Source: Saprospiraceae bacterium (GTDB lineage Bacteria > Bacteroidota > Bacteroidia > Chitinophagales > Saprospiraceae). From it: a DNA stretch of 64,000 nt. Below are positions 10,401-19,221 of this stretch, one piece after another. Where the stretch lies: NCBI GenBank assembly GCA_016713025.1, contig JADJPZ010000002.1:617479-681478 (forward strand). The letters run 5' to 3'. Every line of letters starts with the position of its first letter. Within the stretch, counting starts at the first letter, position 1. The notes under the pieces were generated by a model. It did not search any database and was not told the origin of the DNA. It worked only from the letters and a program-made list of their open reading frames with translations. A program made the translations under genes and the position numbers.

Positions 10401-12016
10401 TAGGTGATCATAAATTTATCTGGGAAGTACGTGATTTATGTGGAAATACTGCTACTACTACTTATTTAGTAAAAGTAAGAGATTGTAAAGGTCCAAATGC
10501 CGTAGTCATGAAAGGGCTTGCAACCACTTTGATGCCGGTAATGAATATGGTTTCTGTAAAAGCGAAGTTTTTTGACAATTTCAGCAGTGACAATTGTACT
10601 CCGGCACAACAGTTGAAGTTTTCGTATTCCCGTGATTTAAATGATACACTCAGAATATTCAACTGTGACAGTCTTGGTACCAGAACAGTACACATTTGGG
10701 TCACAGATCTTGCTAGAAATCAAACCCAAACAGCCACCACTATAGATATCCAGGATAACCATAAGACATGTGGCCCTACAGCTTTATTAGATATCTCAGG
10801 ATCGATTTACACTGAAAATGGTAAATTTGTTTCTGATACAAAAGTAAAAATAGATGGCGGAGAGACCGAGAGAGAAGTGATGACGGATCAATCCGGAAAG
10901 TATACCTTTAGTAATCTTGCAAAGCTCAATGATTATGAGATCAAACCGGAAAAAAATACAGGTCATTTAGATGGCATAACCACTCTTGACCTTGTCATCA
11001 TGCAGAGGCATATCTTAGGATTAAAAACACTGGATTCTCCTTACAAACTGATAGCAGCGGATATCAATAATTCTAAATCAGTGACCGCTGCTGATCTTGT
11101 GGAGCTACGCAAAGTGGTACTTGGAGTAGAAAGCGAATTTAGATTCAATACCTCATGGAGGTTTGTAGATGCAGCACACAAATTTGCTGATACAAAAGAG
11201 CCTTGGATATTTTCCAGTAAAATGCAGTATAATAATCTTGATCAAAATATGAAAAAATCAGATTTTATTGCAATTAAAATCGGAGATGTCAATGGCAGTA
11301 TAAGTGAGAAACTAACACAACAAACAGCCAACCGTACAGCAGACAAATGGCTGATGAATATAGAAGATGTGAGAGTATCAACAGGAGAAATAGTAGTAGT
11401 ACCTGTATATAGTGACATGATGGATCAACTCTCAGGTGTACAATGGACCATGGAAGTAAAACCAGGATTGGTATATACAGGTGTGGAAGCAGCAGCTTAC
11501 GGTGTCAAAGATGAAAATATAGGAATTCTGGAAAAAAATGGAAAACAATATATCACCATCGCATATCACCATACCAATGATATAGACAATACTACGAGGA
11601 AAGAGCTTTTTAATCTGGTATTTGTAGCCAATAAAAATGCAGATCTAAGCAGTCTATTGAAGTTTTCAGGTGATATTACCCCGGCGTTGGCTATCACCAA
11701 GGGTTTGGAAGAGAAGTCAATAGGATTTTCTTTCACAACCAAAGTGCCTGATGAAGCATTTATCAATCAAAATCAACCAAACCCGTTCAGAGGTGAAACA
11801 GTGATTCAGATGTCGCTCAAAAAACCATCCACGACACAAATCACCATCTACGATGCTAAAGGTAGTGCTGTGTATAGCGGTGTTGAAAATCTATCATCAG
11901 GAAATCAGTCTATCATCATAGGATCAAAGCACCTTGGAAATCAAACAGGCATTTTTTACTGTAAGATTAAGAATAATGAAGTGAGTAAAGTAATCAAGAT
12001 GTTAAGAATCGAGTAA
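7499..12016 (+). CDS. HYR-repeat surface protein with dockerin-like and T9SS domains
   Basis: A 1505-residue exported protein. An N-terminal hydrophobic segment serves as signal peptide. Residues about 50-1080 are a string of HYR-type immunoglobulin-like modules, each opening with a variant of RDTxPPxIxCP (near residues 149, 242, 334, 423, 503, 588, 686 and 892) and ending in a T-V-T-V strand. Near 1097-1215 follows a carboxypeptidase-regulatory-like strand region and a dockerin-like pair of Ca-binding loops (LDGITTLDLVIMQRHILG; ADINNSKSVTAADL). Near 1284-1400 is a cohesin-like beta domain. The last 80 residues (QPNPFRGET ... VIKMLRIE) form a type A type IX secretion sorting domain, so the protein is anchored to or released from the cell surface. 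It stands alone and ends at a strong terminator. Adhesion or matrix function is inferred. Confidence 0.9.
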   Translation: MKQKHVFLKHLTYIVSMASLLIPTANLLNLNSILFSNEGNHPKNVDLTIPDAVTCPSTQTFYVGSNCTVNVIANRPTASIPPPPVSCPISRLAYTIDGGPEIVVTPDIGGNYPLTIDIGPRSVDTFIIRWVVDDCETPNNICNHLIMIRDTTPPVLTCPGNITVGTDLNGRLIAQRMPTVRVDFGPPTVTENCSFSISDIVNNYTGNSDTIANFPLGTTMVCWKAKDRYGNLAKECCHTVTVIDNVPPVITCPSDTIKVQCPTPLPSPYSTFMAFRAAGGSATDDVRLDSTSFRWVRDETRDSTCANRKLIRRHYTIRDTSGNADTCYQVISIRDTIPPTLICKDSTIYLGNTGTVAGFHLWTLVSSTTDNCGGIVRIITPHPDIVNFNCTHAAVNNGRVPITITVRDTCGNMATCTATVTVRDTIKPTINCPINITASTSGATCASVVNYNVTAMDNCGPITPVRTAGMASGSSFPVGIHTITHTATDPSGNSATCSFTITVMDMINPTISCIAVDSVGLNDSCYMTVPDLRPKVTYGDNCGGNITLTQTPLAGSVIPSRHDSVHTFIFTVTDTSGLTAVCTTLVTAKDKLGPDIVCIPKRIISLSTNQATVTAQSFITSAIDKCGGTLSYQARRMGKICGSNVDDDFGPTVDFCCDDVNDTIMVVVRVSDLRGNFTECMDTVIVRDLVKPTIIHKLPDVTISCEYPYDIRNLSQFGTYEHQDSVRKTITITDPSNPSSPTIYQNGVFNENCPDIRQFELVETRGLNMCNIGRIERNFYILDGANNIETDTQFIYIVDFHKFNESNITWPPAQVDYYDCQRAVPDTAVTKSPVLRNDRCSQAAATFVDQPFNNPAYCKAILRTWTVIDWCQYKTNTPGSPGKWTFDQIIVIRDTVAPQITSHLPDFTLCTSNDECISAPMGFRRTQATDNCTPNNQLLWSYKLDLFNDGGTPEFSGKDEIITRSFPIGDHKFIWEVRDLCGNTATTTYLVKVRDCKGPNAVVMKGLATTLMPVMNMVSVKAKFFDNFSSDNCTPAQQLKFSYSRDLNDTLRIFNCDSLGTRTVHIWVTDLARNQTQTATTIDIQDNHKTCGPTALLDISGSIYTENGKFVSDTKVKIDGGETEREVMTDQSGKYTFSNLAKLNDYEIKPEKNTGHLDGITTLDLVIMQRHILGLKTLDSPYKLIAADINNSKSVTAADLVELRKVVLGVESEFRFNTSWRFVDAAHKFADTKEPWIFSSKMQYNNLDQNMKKSDFIAIKIGDVNGSISEKLTQQTANRTADKWLMNIEDVRVSTGEIVVVPVYSDMMDQLSGVQWTMEVKPGLVYTGVEAAAYGVKDENIGILEKNGKQYITIAYHHTNDIDNTTRKELFNLVFVANKNADLSSLLKFSGDITPALAITKGLEEKSIGFSFTTKVPDEAFINQNQPNPFRGETVIQMSLKKPSTTQITIYDAKGSAVYSGVENLSSGNQSIIIGSKHLGNQTGIFYCKIKNNEVSKVIKMLRIE

Positions 12017-12094
12017 TTCTATATTTCAATTTAGAACATGTTTAAAATTTCATAATTTTTTCTCAAACATGAAAATTTGAACACACCTTAAAAA

Positions 12095-12127
12095 AGCCGA
12101 AGTAGTTAGTTCCTTCGGCTTTTTTTA
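12095..12127. terminator. Bidirectional rho-independent terminator
   Basis: A perfect 8-bp stem, AGCCGAAG (12095-12102) and CTTCGGCT (12113-12120), with a 10-base loop, flanked by an A-run on the left and seven T on the right. It sits between the convergent HYR gene and the 12130-12474 gene and can serve both. Confidence 0.9.
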
Positions 12128-12129
12128 TT

Positions 12130-12474
12130 TCATTCCCGGGGTATAAAAACAAACTGTGCTCCCAACTCACTGAGTATAAAAAGGCAAAGATGGGTTTCCG
12201 GATCTTTATATGTTTCAATAAACTCCCTTGCTTTGTCCATAAAAATAATCTCTTTACTCACAAACTCTTCAAGAGTAGAAGCATTGACAGACCATTTGAG
12301 TTTGGAACCGGCTTCAATCAGCGAAATCCCCATTTCAACTTCCTGCTGATGTACCACAAAAATCGGGTATTTTGATACATTTTCATTTAGGATGACATCA
12401 GATGCCTGGGACAATATCTTTTTGTATGGTTGTAACTCTTTTTCGAGCTCTAAAAATTTATCGATCTGGCTCAT
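12130..12474 (-). CDS. Conserved hypothetical protein
   Basis: A 114-residue, mainly helical, acidic soluble protein without signal peptide or membrane segment. I do not recognise the family. It begins MSQIDKFLELEKELQPYKK and ends in a hydrophobic strand (LGAQFVFIPRE). Its start overlaps the end of rlmD by four bases (ATGA), so it is the last gene of that transcript and is translationally coupled to it. Confidence 0.8.
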   Translation of the reverse strand: MSQIDKFLELEKELQPYKKILSQASDVILNENVSKYPIFVVHQQEVEMGISLIEAGSKLKWSVNASTLEEFVSKEIIFMDKAREFIETYKDPETHLCLFILSELGAQFVFIPRE

Positions 12475-13883
12475 ATATCTGATTTAAGGGAAAGTTTTGC
12501 TACACTTTCTATATGATGGGTATGTGGAAACATATCTACCGGCTGGATAGCCAAAACATCGTATTTTTTTGATAACAATGCCAGGTCTCTGGCTTGAGTA
12601 GCGGGATTACAACTGATATAAACTATTTTAGGCACTGCAAGTTGCAATAATGTGTCGATGACATCTTCGTGCATACCAGCACGTGGCGGGTCTGTGATTA
12701 CGACATCCGCTTTACCATGTTTTTTTACAAAATCATCATTGAGTATATCCCTGACATCACCTGCATAAAAAGTTGCATTGGTGATACCATTAAATTCTTT
12801 ATTGATATTGGCATCTGCAATAGCTTCAGGGATTTCTTCTATTCCCGTCACATGTCGTACTAAGTTTGAAATATAGAGAGCTATACTTCCAAGTCCGGTA
12901 TACAAATCATACACATTGTCATCCGGAGAAAAATCAGCAAACCTTGCCGCTATATCAAACAATTTAATGGCTTGACCGGTATTGGTCTGAAAAAAAGACT
13001 TCTGGCCTATCTTGTATTTTACGGGTCCGAGTGACTCAACGATGTAAGGATTTCCGCAATAATTTACAATATCGAGATCAAATATGGTATCGTTCAGTTT
13101 TGTATTGACTACATAATTGAGACTGGTGATTTGTGGAAATTCATTTTTTAAGGCATCCATCAAAGCTGTGATCTTCGTTTTATCTTTTTTAGAAAACGAA
13201 ACGATCACCATCCATTGACCATCGGCTGTATTGCGTACGATCATATTCCTCATGATACCTTCATGTGTGCGAAAATCGTAGTATCTGTACTCGTGCTTTA
13301 TCGTAAAATCACGGACAAAGTTTCTGATTTTGTTGGTCAGATCATCTTGAAGCAAGCATTGATTGATTTCCACTATTTTTTCAAAATATCCGGCCTTATG
13401 GAAGCCAAGCGCTCCATTTTGCTCTATAACATGATCAGATGATGCTTCTTTTTCAGTAATCCATCGTTTGGAAGAGAAACTATATTCTAGTTTGTTTCTG
13501 TAGTGAAAGTTGTCATCGCACCCAATGATAGGAAGTACTATGGAATCGTCCAGTTTTGCGATACGTTTTATGGAGTCTCTGACTGTTTGAAATTTGTGTT
13601 TTAATTGAGCCTGATAACCCAGGTGTTGCCATTTGCAGCCACCGCATACACCAAAGTGTGTACAGGCAGCTTCTATACGATCTTCTGAATACTTTTTATA
13701 AGCAGTAACTGCGGCCTGACTCATGGATTTTTTCTTTCGGTATACCAGTACATCCACGATATCACCGGGGACGGCGTTTTCCACAAATATAACTTCGCCA
13801 CTTTCAGTGCGGCCAACAGCTTTTCCTTTGTCTGCTATTCCCGTGATCAGGAGATCAGAAATGGATTTCTTTTTACGTGCCAA
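12471..13883 (-). CDS. rlmD: 23S rRNA (uracil-5-)-methyltransferase RumA-type
   Basis: A 470-residue member of the TrmA/RumA family, which places m5U in 23S rRNA using SAM. An N-terminal TRAM domain (about residues 10-65) precedes the Fe-S cluster cysteines in CTHFGVCGGCKW. The catalytic half shows SFFQTNTGQ, the SAM loop DLYTGLGSI, the DPPRAGM motif and the nucleophile Cys in ISCNPAT. The gene is full length. It may be RlmD or RlmCD in specificity; the sequence does not decide. It lies 24 bases downstream of dnaJ on the same strand. Confidence 0.92.
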   Translation of the reverse strand: MARKKKSISDLLITGIADKGKAVGRTESGEVIFVENAVPGDIVDVLVYRKKKSMSQAAVTAYKKYSEDRIEAACTHFGVCGGCKWQHLGYQAQLKHKFQTVRDSIKRIAKLDDSIVLPIIGCDDNFHYRNKLEYSFSSKRWITEKEASSDHVIEQNGALGFHKAGYFEKIVEINQCLLQDDLTNKIRNFVRDFTIKHEYRYYDFRTHEGIMRNMIVRNTADGQWMVIVSFSKKDKTKITALMDALKNEFPQITSLNYVVNTKLNDTIFDLDIVNYCGNPYIVESLGPVKYKIGQKSFFQTNTGQAIKLFDIAARFADFSPDDNVYDLYTGLGSIALYISNLVRHVTGIEEIPEAIADANINKEFNGITNATFYAGDVRDILNDDFVKKHGKADVVITDPPRAGMHEDVIDTLLQLAVPKIVYISCNPATQARDLALLSKKYDVLAIQPVDMFPHTHHIESVAKLSLKSDI

Positions 13884-13907
13884 AAAGTTGCTTTTGAAAA
13901 GAAATAA

Positions 13908-15062
13908 TTAATTAAAATACTCTTTCATGCGCTCAAAAAATCCTTTTTCGCCACTATTGGGTTTAGGATTAAAATTGGGCATTTCTCTCATTTTTTCAAG
14001 GATCTGGGTCTCTTCGTGAGTAAGTACCTTAGGTGTCCAGATATTTACATTGATCAGTTGATCACCTTTGCCATATTGTTGTAATGAAGGCAAACCCTTA
14101 CCTTTCAGCCTGAAGATTTTACCAGCCTGTGTTCCTGCAGGTATTTTTACTTTTACATTGCCTGAAAGAGTGGGCACTTCAGCATTGGTACCCAAGGCAG
14201 CATCAGCAAAATTTAAAAACAGATCATATACGATGTTCATATTGTCTCTGCTGAAGAGATCATGAGCTTTTTCTTCGATATTGATGAGAAGGTCTCCGGC
14301 AGGACCGCCACCCTGACCTGCATTGCCTTTTCCTCGCATAGAAAGCTGCATTCCTTCCTGTACGCCTGCCGGTATTTCTATTTCTATGAGTTCTTCGTCC
14401 ATGGTACGCCCATCACCTCGACAGACAGTACAGACTGAAGTGATCTTTTTACCTGTTCCATTGCAAGTAGGACAGACTACTGTGGTCTGCATCTGACCGA
14501 GAAATGTATTTTTTACTTGTCTCACATATCCTGAACCCTGACAGGTACCACAAGTAGACACACTGTTGCGATCTTTGGCTCCTGAACCATTACAAGATTT
14601 GCAGGTGACTTGTTTTTTTACTTTTATCTTTTTGGTGACTCCTGCCTCGATTTCTTCCAGGGTGAGTGCCACTTTTATTCTGAGATTACTACCTTTTTGA
14701 CCGCCGCCACTTCTGCTTCTGCTACCTCCCTGACCAAAAAATCCTTCAAAGGGGCTTCCTCCGTCACCAAATATATCGCCAAAATGTGAAAAAATATCTT
14801 CCATATTCATGCTACCACCTGAAAATCCTCCACCCATATTTTCTACTCCGGCATGGCCATATCTGTCATATCTGGCTTTTTTGTTGGCATCGCTGAGCAC
14901 TTCGTAAGCTTCTGCTGCTTCCTTAAACTTGTCTTCAGCGGCTTTATCTCCGGGATTTCTGTCCGGATGGAATTGCATGGCGACCTTGCGATATGCTTTT
15001 TTTATCGTGCCTTCATCTGCGTTTTTGTCGACACCCAATATTTCGTAATAATCCCTTTTCAT
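13908..15062 (-). CDS. dnaJ: Chaperone DnaJ
   Basis: A 384-residue type I Hsp40, co-chaperone of DnaK. The J domain opens MKRDYYEILGV with the HPD tripeptide near residue 33. A Gly-rich linker follows (GGGFSGGS ... GGSRSRSGGG), then four CxxCxGxG zinc-finger repeats (CKSCNGSG, CGTCQGSG, CPTCNGTG, CTVCRGDG) and the C-terminal substrate-binding domains. The reading frame extends 20 codons upstream to 15122, but those residues are not part of the J domain, so the Met at 15062 is chosen. It follows grpE by about 116 bases. Confidence 0.96.
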   Translation of the reverse strand: MKRDYYEILGVDKNADEGTIKKAYRKVAMQFHPDRNPGDKAAEDKFKEAAEAYEVLSDANKKARYDRYGHAGVENMGGGFSGGSMNMEDIFSHFGDIFGDGGSPFEGFFGQGGSRSRSGGGQKGSNLRIKVALTLEEIEAGVTKKIKVKKQVTCKSCNGSGAKDRNSVSTCGTCQGSGYVRQVKNTFLGQMQTTVVCPTCNGTGKKITSVCTVCRGDGRTMDEELIEIEIPAGVQEGMQLSMRGKGNAGQGGGPAGDLLINIEEKAHDLFSRDNMNIVYDLFLNFADAALGTNAEVPTLSGNVKVKIPAGTQAGKIFRLKGKGLPSLQQYGKGDQLINVNIWTPKVLTHEETQILEKMREMPNFNPKPNSGEKGFFERMKEYFN

Positions 15063-15178
15063 CTTTATTTTTAGCTTTACACTCTCTGAGTGCCTGTTAT
15101 TAATGTCAGATGGAACACCCAATAATCATTCTCCTTTGTGTCCGGCACCAGGTCGTGGGTGTTTCATTCTCTTGATGT

Positions 15179-15721
15179 TTACTTGGCCACAACGACCTTT
15201 GCGTATCTGATGATTTTATCACTGAGCACATATCCTTTCTCCACGGTATCGATGATCTTGCCCTTCATTTCTTCACTTGGAGCCGGAATATCTGTGATAG
15301 CTTCATGCCACTCAGGATCAAAGTCCGCACCGGTAGATTCCATACTTTTCAGACCTTTATGCTCGAGAGTACTGTATAGTTTTTGATATACCAACTGAAC
15401 ACCCTCACTAAATGTCTCTGCCCCACTTTCGGCGCTCTTTTTGGCTCTGTCAAAATCGTCAAGGACGGGAAGCAATGCCGTGATGGTCTCCTGAGCCGCG
15501 GTCTTCATAAGTTCAAAACGCTCCTTGACACTTCTTTTTTTGAAGTTGTCAAACTCTGCAAAAAGCCTGAGATACTTATCCTTCGACTCATCCAGTTCGG
15601 CTTTTAGTGTTTCTATTTCTTTTTGCAATTCAATATTTTCAACTTCCTTTTTCTTTTTGGATTTTTTTTCGGAAGCTTCTTCAACCTGATTGGACATAAA
15701 TTCTTTAATTTTATTGATCAT
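15179..15721 (-). CDS. grpE: Nucleotide exchange factor GrpE
   Basis: A 180-residue GrpE. A charged, Lys-rich N-terminus and long helix (residues about 30-95, with YLRLFAEFDNFKKR) lead into the beta domain, including the signature region from FDPEWHEAI to VLSDKIIRYAKV. It releases ADP from DnaK. It is upstream of dnaJ on the same strand, a common heat-shock pairing. dnaK is not in the window, and no CIRCE-type operator was seen upstream. Confidence 0.95.
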   Translation of the reverse strand: MINKIKEFMSNQVEEASEKKSKKKKEVENIELQKEIETLKAELDESKDKYLRLFAEFDNFKKRSVKERFELMKTAAQETITALLPVLDDFDRAKKSAESGAETFSEGVQLVYQKLYSTLEHKGLKSMESTGADFDPEWHEAITDIPAPSEEMKGKIIDTVEKGYVLSDKIIRYAKVVVAK

Positions 15722-15817
15722 ACAATTGTGACAATAACTACGTTATCAATTTTATTGCCATTTTGTTTTTTGGGTCAAAATGACAGAAATATTAGAAAAT
15801 CGCTGCAAAAATGGCAC

Positions 15818-16354
15818 TTATTTTTCAGTCTGTTCTAATAGATAGCTTCTTATTTCGGAAATATCTTCATTTACTGATAGTATCATACCTTCCGGATTTA
15901 TGAGATATTTGGTTGGAATTTCTCTTACACCGTACAATTTGGCTACTTTACCGGAAAACCGATCCATTTCACCAATATGATATGGCCATATCAAGCCATC
16001 ATTTTGAATTGCTTTCTCCCAACTTGCTTTTTTGGTTTCAATGCCTACACTTACAATATGAAAACTTCCGGCAACATTAAACTTTTTTTCTTTCATCTCA
16101 TTGTACAAACTTACCAATTCAGGGTTTTCTCTTCTGCATGGACCACACCACGAGCCCCAAAAGTCCAACAAAACGTATGACCCTCTCAACTGAGATAATG
16201 TAAAAGTGTCTCCGGAAAGCAAGGTAGATGTAAAATCCAACGCTTTTTCGCCACTTTCGTACTTCGGGAGGCGATAGAAGTAATTGATAATGTATCCTAC
16301 TACCAAAACTATCAGGACAATATTTAGAAACTTATTTATTAAAGACCAGTTCAT
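15818..16354 (-). CDS. TlpA-like thioredoxin-fold oxidoreductase, membrane anchored
   Basis: A 178-residue protein with one N-terminal transmembrane helix (about residues 7-27) and a periplasmic thioredoxin/AhpC-TSA domain containing the WCGPC redox motif near residue 70. The cis-Pro region is in VREIPTKYLI, followed by NPEGMIL. The family reduces disulfides in exported proteins or cytochrome c. It faces away from the glycosyltransferase at 16437, with the two promoters in the shared 80-base gap. Confidence 0.88.
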   Translation of the reverse strand: MNWSLINKFLNIVLIVLVVGYIINYFYRLPKYESGEKALDFTSTLLSGDTFTLSQLRGSYVLLDFWGSWCGPCRRENPELVSLYNEMKEKKFNVAGSFHIVSVGIETKKASWEKAIQNDGLIWPYHIGEMDRFSGKVAKLYGVREIPTKYLINPEGMILSVNEDISEIRSYLLEQTEK

Positions 16355-16436
16355 GATGTTCGTATATTATTTGTGCGTCAATCCAATTAGTTATGGTATT
16401 TTACAACAATCCTTTTTCAAATTGTGTTGCAAAAAC

Positions 16437-17306
16437 ATGCATGTAACAGGATTTAGCTTTATAAGAAATGCTATCAAATATGACTATCCCGTCGTAGAGG
16501 CGATACAATCGATATTGCCATTGTGTGATGACTTTGTAGTAGCTGTAGGAAATTCGGATGATGAAACTCTACAACTTATCGAAAGCTTGGATCATCAAAA
16601 GATTAAGATCATCCAAACAATATGGGATGATACACTTCGCAAAGAAGGAAAGGTGCTGGCAGTCGAAACGGATAAAGCTTTTCAGGCTATTTCTGAAAAA
16701 GCGGATTGGTGTATATATATTCAGGGAGACGAAGTGCTGCACGAAAAGTATCACGATAGTGTAAAATCGGCTATGGAGCAGTATGCTAAAGATGACAGAG
16801 TAGACGGTCTTTTATTTGACTACCTGCATTTTTATGGCTCATATGATTATATTGCCACGTCTTCGGCTTGGTATAAACATGAGGTTCGCGTCATTAGGAA
16901 TAACAAAAGCATATATTCTTACAGGGATGCTCAGGGTTTCAGAAAAAACAATAATGAAGTCCTGAATGTAAAACCCGTAAAAGCTGTTATTCATCATTAT
17001 GGTTGGGTAAAACCTCCGGTCAATATGCAATTGAAACAAAAATATTTTCAGAAATTGTGGCATAATGATGAGTGGGTCAGGGAGCATGTTTCTTCCGGAG
17101 ATGAGTTTGATTATTCAGAAATTGATAGGTTGGAAGTATTTAAAGGGAGTCATCCCAAAGTCATGCAAGAGAGAATAAAAAGACTGAATTGGAGATTCTC
17201 TCACGATATTTCCAGAAACAAAATCTCAGTAAAGGATAGATTAAAACACCTCGCCAAAAAATATCTTGGAAAAGATTTTTCATATCGGAACTACCGAATT
17301 ATTTGA
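16437..17306 (+). CDS. Glycosyltransferase family 2-like protein
   Basis: A 289-residue GT-A-fold protein. The opening MHVTGFSFIRNAIKYDYPVV is the start seen in many short GT2-like enzymes, followed by DDFVVAVG, EGKVLA and an IYIQGDEVLH segment where a metal-binding DxD would be (here GDE). The frame is open upstream to 16284, but that extension would overlap the divergent tlpA-like gene and is not GT-like, so the Met at 16437 is taken. The donor and acceptor are unknown. It heads a plus-strand group of envelope genes. Confidence 0.8.
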   Translation: MHVTGFSFIRNAIKYDYPVVEAIQSILPLCDDFVVAVGNSDDETLQLIESLDHQKIKIIQTIWDDTLRKEGKVLAVETDKAFQAISEKADWCIYIQGDEVLHEKYHDSVKSAMEQYAKDDRVDGLLFDYLHFYGSYDYIATSSAWYKHEVRVIRNNKSIYSYRDAQGFRKNNNEVLNVKPVKAVIHHYGWVKPPVNMQLKQKYFQKLWHNDEWVREHVSSGDEFDYSEIDRLEVFKGSHPKVMQERIKRLNWRFSHDISRNKISVKDRLKHLAKKYLGKDFSYRNYRII

Positions 17307-17363
17307 CCGAATTACCTTTTATCGTACACTTTCTGATTTTTCACTTAGAAAATCATTTTCTTT

Positions 17364-18368
17364 GTGGAAAGAAAACATTGTAATTTGAAGTTTTCAGGCT
17401 ATTTTTACAGATACTCAGCCGTAATTAAGTTGATTATCATCGCCAGTATTCTGGCGTTAATGTATTATCAACTTACGACAGGCGAGGGACAAACATCAAT
17501 AAAGTCAATATGGTTAAATAACAGGAAAGAGTTAAGGTCTGGATATTTATTGTTATGTATATGCCTGATGCCAGTCAACTGGTATCTTGAAGCCCTGAAA
17601 TTTCAAAAACTGATGGCGCCCCATATCACACTTACGCTTAAGGCATCAATAATATCGGTCATCGGAGGGCTTGCTGCAGGCATCGTTACTCCGGGAAGAA
17701 TCGGCGAATACGCAGGAAGACTGATCACCACTGATCCTGAACATAAAACAGAAGTCATATCCGCCACATTACTTGGAAGTATTGCCCAGAATATCTGTAA
17801 TATTGGCGGAGGATTGTCGTTTAGTTATTTTTTTCTTAAATCTGTTTTTAATGTTACTTACTACAACACTTTTGCGTTTGTAGCTGGAGTGATGATACAA
17901 ATAGCCATATTGATAGTGCTATATTATCATTTGCCACCATTGGCTCATATGATAGAAAAAATGTTGCCCTACAAGATCGTATCAAAAATCAGTGCAAGAC
18001 TTAAAACATTGGATATGTACAAAACAAATCTTTTACACAGCGTGCTGGGATTGTCGTTTTTGAGGTATATGGTTTACTTTTTGCAATATATTATGATTAT
18101 TTACTTTTTGAATGCAGATGGGCATCTTTTGGATATTGCCGGAAATGTAGCGGGTATTTATATGATACAAACAGGAATACCTTTGCCGGCATTTCTTAGT
18201 ATCATGGCACGTGGAGAACTGGCCGTTCTGGTCTGGTCAGGCTTGGGTATCAGTAGTGCTATAGCTCTGGCAGCTACATTTGCACTTTGGATTATCAATC
18301 TTATATTGCCGTCATTAGCGGGATTGGCCGTTTTATACTTTGCAGATGTAAAAAAATATTTTAAATGA
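17364..18368 (+). CDS. Flippase-like / LPG synthase TM-domain membrane protein
   Basis: A 334-residue polytopic protein of the lysylphosphatidylglycerol-synthase transmembrane (UPF0104/YbhN) type. About eight helices are present, with the characteristic GGLAAGIVTPGRIGEYAGR segment near residue 100. Related proteins move or modify lipid-linked molecules; function here is inferred only. Its stop overlaps the start of the DUF3108 gene by four bases (ATGA), and the glycosyltransferase lies just upstream, which suggests a shared role in glycan or lipid export. Confidence 0.82.
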   Translation: MERKHCNLKFSGYFYRYSAVIKLIIIASILALMYYQLTTGEGQTSIKSIWLNNRKELRSGYLLLCICLMPVNWYLEALKFQKLMAPHITLTLKASIISVIGGLAAGIVTPGRIGEYAGRLITTDPEHKTEVISATLLGSIAQNICNIGGGLSFSYFFLKSVFNVTYYNTFAFVAGVMIQIAILIVLYYHLPPLAHMIEKMLPYKIVSKISARLKTLDMYKTNLLHSVLGLSFLRYMVYFLQYIMIIYFLNADGHLLDIAGNVAGIYMIQTGIPLPAFLSIMARGELAVLVWSGLGISSAIALAATFALWIINLILPSLAGLAVLYFADVKKYFK

Positions 18369-19204
18369 ATCAATTCAGAACTATAACTTTGGTAGTATTG
18401 CTGGTGACATTGTCAGCGATATTTTTTTCCTTTTCTGAAAGTACAAAGTCATTTTCAAATGCTAATTGCAGCATTCAGAATGAAGCTTTTGCCGGAGGGG
18501 AACATTTAGTATACAAAATGTATTATAACCTTGGCTTTATATGGATGCCTGCCGGAGAGGTAGTATTTACGGTAGAAGAAAAACCAGCCACCTATGAAAT
18601 GAAAGCCATCGGAAAAACGTACAAAAGTTATGACAAAATATTCAGGGTGAACGACTACTTTTGTTCCAGTGTGAGCAAAGAGACACTTTTCCCTAAAAAT
18701 TTCGTTCGAATCATCGAAGAAGGTAGTTACAGAATATTTGATAGTATTGCTTTTGACCAGAACAGAAATGTTGCGGTAAGTTTTCACGGGACTAAGAGAG
18801 AAGATGCAAAACCGCGAGTGCATCAGCTGGATCAATGTATGCAGGATATTGTATCAAACATTTATTACATGAGAAACATCAATACAGATGGAATGAAAAA
18901 AGGCGATAAAATGGCTGTAAAGATGCTTTTTGACAAGGAGATATATCCTATCAATATCAGATATCACGGAAGTGAGAAAAAGGATATAAAAGATCTCGGC
19001 CAGTTTAAGACCATAAAAATACACCCTGATCTGGTGGCAGGTAACGTGTTTAAGGACGGAGACAAAATGACCATCTGGATCTCTGATGACGCCAATAAAC
19101 TCCCATTGCTGATAGAATCTCCGGTATCGGTAGGAAGTGTAAAAGCGGTATTGAAGTCATACAAAGGGTTGAAGTATCATCTTGATTCTGAAATAAAAGA
19201 CTGA
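18365..19204 (+). CDS. DUF3108 domain protein
   Basis: A 279-residue exported protein with a signal peptide (hydrophobic residues about 6-24). The body matches the DUF3108 pattern: GEHLVYKMYYNLGFIWMPAGE near the start, then alternating beta strands with a central segment where a polysaccharide- or lipid-related barrel is predicted for the family. The molecular role is not known. It is translationally coupled to the membrane protein upstream. Confidence 0.8.
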   Translation: MNQFRTITLVVLLVTLSAIFFSFSESTKSFSNANCSIQNEAFAGGEHLVYKMYYNLGFIWMPAGEVVFTVEEKPATYEMKAIGKTYKSYDKIFRVNDYFCSSVSKETLFPKNFVRIIEEGSYRIFDSIAFDQNRNVAVSFHGTKREDAKPRVHQLDQCMQDIVSNIYYMRNINTDGMKKGDKMAVKMLFDKEIYPINIRYHGSEKKDIKDLGQFKTIKIHPDLVAGNVFKDGDKMTIWISDDANKLPLLIESPVSVGSVKAVLKSYKGLKYHLDSEIKD

Positions 19205-19221
19205 ATGTAAAATAAAGTGAA

